This document shows positions 5,826 to 7,375 of a stretch of 7,375 nucleotides of DNA, piece by piece. Each line of letters opens with the position of its first letter. Positions within the stretch are counted from its first letter, which is position 1. The translations under genes were made by a program, and so were the position numbers. The DNA lies in the NCBI GenBank assembly GCA_028284105.1, contig JANQSK010000012.1, forward strand, positions 1 through 7,375, written 5' to 3'. Under the pieces are notes generated by a model, which did not search any database, was not told where the DNA came from, and worked only from the letters and a program-made list of their open reading frames with translations. The stretch is from Anaerolineae bacterium. GTDB lineage: Bacteria > Chloroflexota > Anaerolineae > Promineifilales > Promineifilaceae.

Positions 5826-6605
5826 TTAAAATTGGAATATTCGTTTTTGCACAATTGCTGATAGACCGCCATCTACTGGGATGTTGGCTGCATGAATCCA
5901 GCGGCTTGCATCATCGAGAAGGAATAAAACGACGTTTGCGATTTCTTCTGGTTCAGCATTAGAGCGTTGCATCTCAAACATTGGCGCATCTTTAGGCGTC
6001 ATGTCTGAAAGAAAATCGGGAAGCAATGGGGTTTCAATTGGGCCTGGGCTAATCGCATTCATGCGAACGTCTCTTTCTTCACGACGCTTCCATTCACTGA
6101 TGGTCCAAGCCACGATTGCTTCTTTGCTAAAATGATAGCAATTGGCTTTTACAATATCGTACTCAGCACAAAATGCTTCTAAATCATCCTCAATAGATAA
6201 CTCTCGTAACACTTTATGTTTCTCGATATTTCGCGCCCAACCCATTGCTGTCCCTGAGGCGATATTAACGATGCTGCCCCCTTCTTCGATTTTAGGGAGC
6301 ATCATTTCACTGAGGTGACGATTTCCGAAGTAGTTGATCTTTAAAACGAGTGGCGGAGGTAATGTGGGGGCAACACCGGCAACGTTACAGAGGCCGTGGA
6401 TGGGTTCGTTGATTTGAGAAACGGCCGTTTCAATCGACTTTCCATCAGCTAAATCTAAAGGAATATAGTGGTCGACATGCTCCGTGGTCTCATTCTTATC
6501 TAGGCCAATGACGCGGGCTCCTGAGGCCTTTAGCTGCTGTGCTATTTGGGCGCCTAACCCCCGCGATGTTCCCGTAACGACAATTGTTTTTCTTTCTAAA
6601 TTCAT
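5826..6605 (-). CDS. SDR family oxidoreductase (3-alpha-hydroxysteroid / coniferyl-alcohol dehydrogenase-like)
   Basis: This 259-aa Rossmann-fold dehydrogenase likely interconverts an alcohol and a ketone or aldehyde with NAD(P). The nucleotide loop T-G-T-S-R-G-L-G lies near residues 11-18, and an acidic residue in V-I-G-L-D-K after beta-2 suggests preference for NAD. N-V-A-G follows, then the catalytic Ser in N-I-A-S-G, and Tyr/Lys in C-Y-H-F-S-K-E-A. The stretch after it, S-K-E-A-I-V-A-W-T, together with R-M-N-A-I-S-P-G-P-I-E-T-P, resembles the HsdA/CalA branch of SDRs, which includes the insert between the Ser and Tyr seen here. The ATG at 6605 is chosen over the TTG at 6611 because AGG sits 7 nt before the ATG but only 1 nt before the TTG. 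It starts 11 nt after the OsmC stop. An alcohol released by a sulfatase in this operon is a plausible substrate, but that is inference. Confidence 0.9.
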   Translation of the reverse strand: MNLERKTIVVTGTSRGLGAQIAQQLKASGARVIGLDKNETTEHVDHYIPLDLADGKSIETAVSQINEPIHGLCNVAGVAPTLPPPLVLKINYFGNRHLSEMMLPKIEEGGSIVNIASGTAMGWARNIEKHKVLRELSIEDDLEAFCAEYDIVKANCYHFSKEAIVAWTISEWKRREERDVRMNAISPGPIETPLLPDFLSDMTPKDAPMFEMQRSNAEPEEIANVVLFLLDDASRWIHAANIPVDGGLSAIVQKRIFQF

Positions 6606-6612
6606 AATCAAA

Positions 6613-6616
6613 CCTA
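6613..6616 (-). promoter_or_regulatory. Ribosome binding site that selects ATG 6605 for the SDR gene
   Basis: TAGG directly follows the upstream TAA stop and ends 7 nt before ATG 6605. It is too close to the alternative TTG at 6611 to serve it. Confidence 0.55.
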
Positions 6617-7375
6617 TTATTCTAAGCTTTTAATCGTAATCTGTGTTTTTGTGGAGCCACGCATGGCGGCATGTAAGAAGCAGGTGCGCTCACTCATCCA
6701 CAGCGTTTTTTGTGCAGCTTCGTTCGCTTCACCCGTTACCAAGTAGGTGTGTGTATCAACGGGATGCGCGACAGAGCTTTTATCGCTAATTTCAAATGAT
6801 GTGTCTTGAACGACACTGTAAGCCTTCATATCTTGCTTAACGATGTGCGCATAACGGCCGATTTGGGTCATATAACAAAAGCCAACTCCTGCTGACAAAT
6901 AATCAAGGCTTGAGGGGGCTCTTCCGGTTCCATTTTCATCTCCAACAAAGAGAAAGTGACTACCTAGCGGTTTAAACAGTTGAATGCCGCATTCCATAAG
7001 GCCATCGTCACGCAAAGTAACCACACCACGCACATGGAGAGTCCGCTTTTGGGTGGCTTGAAGTGAACTACCGGCACCCCCTTCAACACCAAACACTGTT
7101 TCGGCTGATTTACTCTTGGAGATAATGTCTCTTTCATAGCTTTCCGTGTTGATAGGGTGGGCTGAATCAAGCGCTGGCGTTGGCTCAGCCGGCATCTCAG
7201 CAGATGAATGCGTCATGTCGCCAACATCAATTGTTTGGCCATTGTGTGAAAGCGTAAAAGTATTCTCTAGACTTTCATTCATGTAGCGTTGGGCTGGAGA
7301 TGTTTGTTCTGCCAAAGCAATCAGGTCTTTTATTTTTGTTTCGTCTGCATCAGAGGATAGCTCAACAGTCATTTC
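6617..7375 (-). CDS. OsmC family protein, probable tandem OsmC fusion, N-terminus cut by window edge
   Basis: The frame is open to the right edge, with a Glu codon before the first visible Met (7372), so that Met need not be the start. The C-terminal 160 residues form a complete OsmC domain. Counting from that Met, the two peroxidatic/resolving cysteines are Cys166 in A-G-V-G-F-C-Y-M-T-Q and Cys231 in S-E-R-T-C-F-L-H-A-A. Family members reduce organic peroxides or related substrates through this cysteine pair. The first 45 residues (T-V-E-L-S-S-D-A-D, then L-I-A-L-A-E-Q-T-S-P) look like the last strand and helix of another OsmC domain, whose second cysteine position holds S-P rather than C-P. 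A polar linker rich in Ser, Glu and Pro (about 50-90) joins the parts. This suggests a two-domain protein with a degenerate first domain. It is followed 11 nt later by the SDR gene. Confidence 0.85.
   Translation of the reverse strand, partial: EMTVELSSDADETKIKDLIALAEQTSPAQRYMNESLENTFTLSHNGQTIDVGDMTHSSAEMPAEPTPALDSAHPINTESYERDIISKSKSAETVFGVEGGAGSSLQATQKRTLHVRGVVTLRDDGLMECGIQLFKPLGSHFLFVGDENGTGRAPSSLDYLSAGVGFCYMTQIGRYAHIVKQDMKAYSVVQDTSFEISDKSSVAHPVDTHTYLVTGEANEAAQKTLWMSERTCFLHAAMRGSTKTQITIKSLE

Larger units (their letters stand above)
943..6428. repeat. Dispersed 8-bp palindrome ACGGCCGT, six exact copies
   Basis: Exact copies occur at 943-950, 1592-1599, 2573-2580, 2795-2802, 4176-4183 and 6421-6428. 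Near copies with one change are at 583-590 (GCGGCCGT) and 6854-6861 (ACGGCCGA). The copy at 6421 extends to a 12-bp palindrome, AAACGGCCGTTT, and several others share a flanking TT or AA. About 0.1 copies are expected in 7.4 kb at even base use. All lie inside coding sequence, in different genes and codon frames. The range given covers the first to last copy, not a continuous element. Confidence 0.7.

Overview
All eight genes found in this window lie on the minus strand, so the sequence reads as an internal slice of one long operon transcribed from right to left. Both ends cut through genes. Intergenic gaps are short (11 to about 90 nt) and one junction is a 4-nt ATGA overlap. No promoter, rho-independent terminator, RNA gene, CRISPR array or insertion sequence is visible. 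The base composition looks near 45-50% GC by eye. Clear AGGA/GAGG ribosome binding sites and the mix of families (DUF2218, SDR, LLM monooxygenase, cytoplasmic sulfatases, tandem OsmC) suggest a Gram-negative bacterium, plausibly a marine or host-associated proteobacterium. The taxon cannot be fixed from this sequence.

Layout in transcription order (right to left): (1) a 5'-truncated OsmC-type protein that looks like a tandem OsmC fusion; (2) an SDR oxidoreductase of the 3-alpha-hydroxysteroid / coniferyl-alcohol dehydrogenase type; (3) a thioredoxin-fold protein of the iodothyronine-deiodinase-like family whose reading frame is interrupted by an in-frame UGA at the catalytic position; (4) a small DUF2218 protein; (5) a formylglycine-type (type I) sulfatase; (6) a flavin-dependent LLM-class monooxygenase of the NtaA/DszA/DmoA group; (7) a small PAPS-type sulfotransferase; (8) the N-terminal half of a metallo-beta-lactamase-fold (type III) alkylsulfatase, translationally coupled to gene 7.

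The most notable feature is gene 3. Conventional gene calling would split it into two ORFs (5506-5787 and 4972-5493) or label it a pseudogene. The two halves are in the same frame. The UGA falls where deiodinases carry selenocysteine, in the context F-G-S-F-T-U-P-Y-C. Seventeen nucleotides after the UGA begins the loop of a perfect 7-bp hairpin with a GUC loop, which fits the known pattern of a bacterial SECIS element. I therefore annotate one 254-aa selenoprotein with Sec77 and a UxxC redox motif.

Taken together the operon looks like a catabolic or modification module for an organic sulfate ester or organosulfur compound: two unrelated sulfate-ester hydrolases, one sulfotransferase, one monooxygenase of a family that includes C-S and C-N bond-cleaving enzymes, one alcohol dehydrogenase, and two thiol/selenol redox proteins. 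The substrate is not known. A second genome-scale signal is the 8-bp palindrome ACGGCCGT, present six times exactly, far more than chance predicts.
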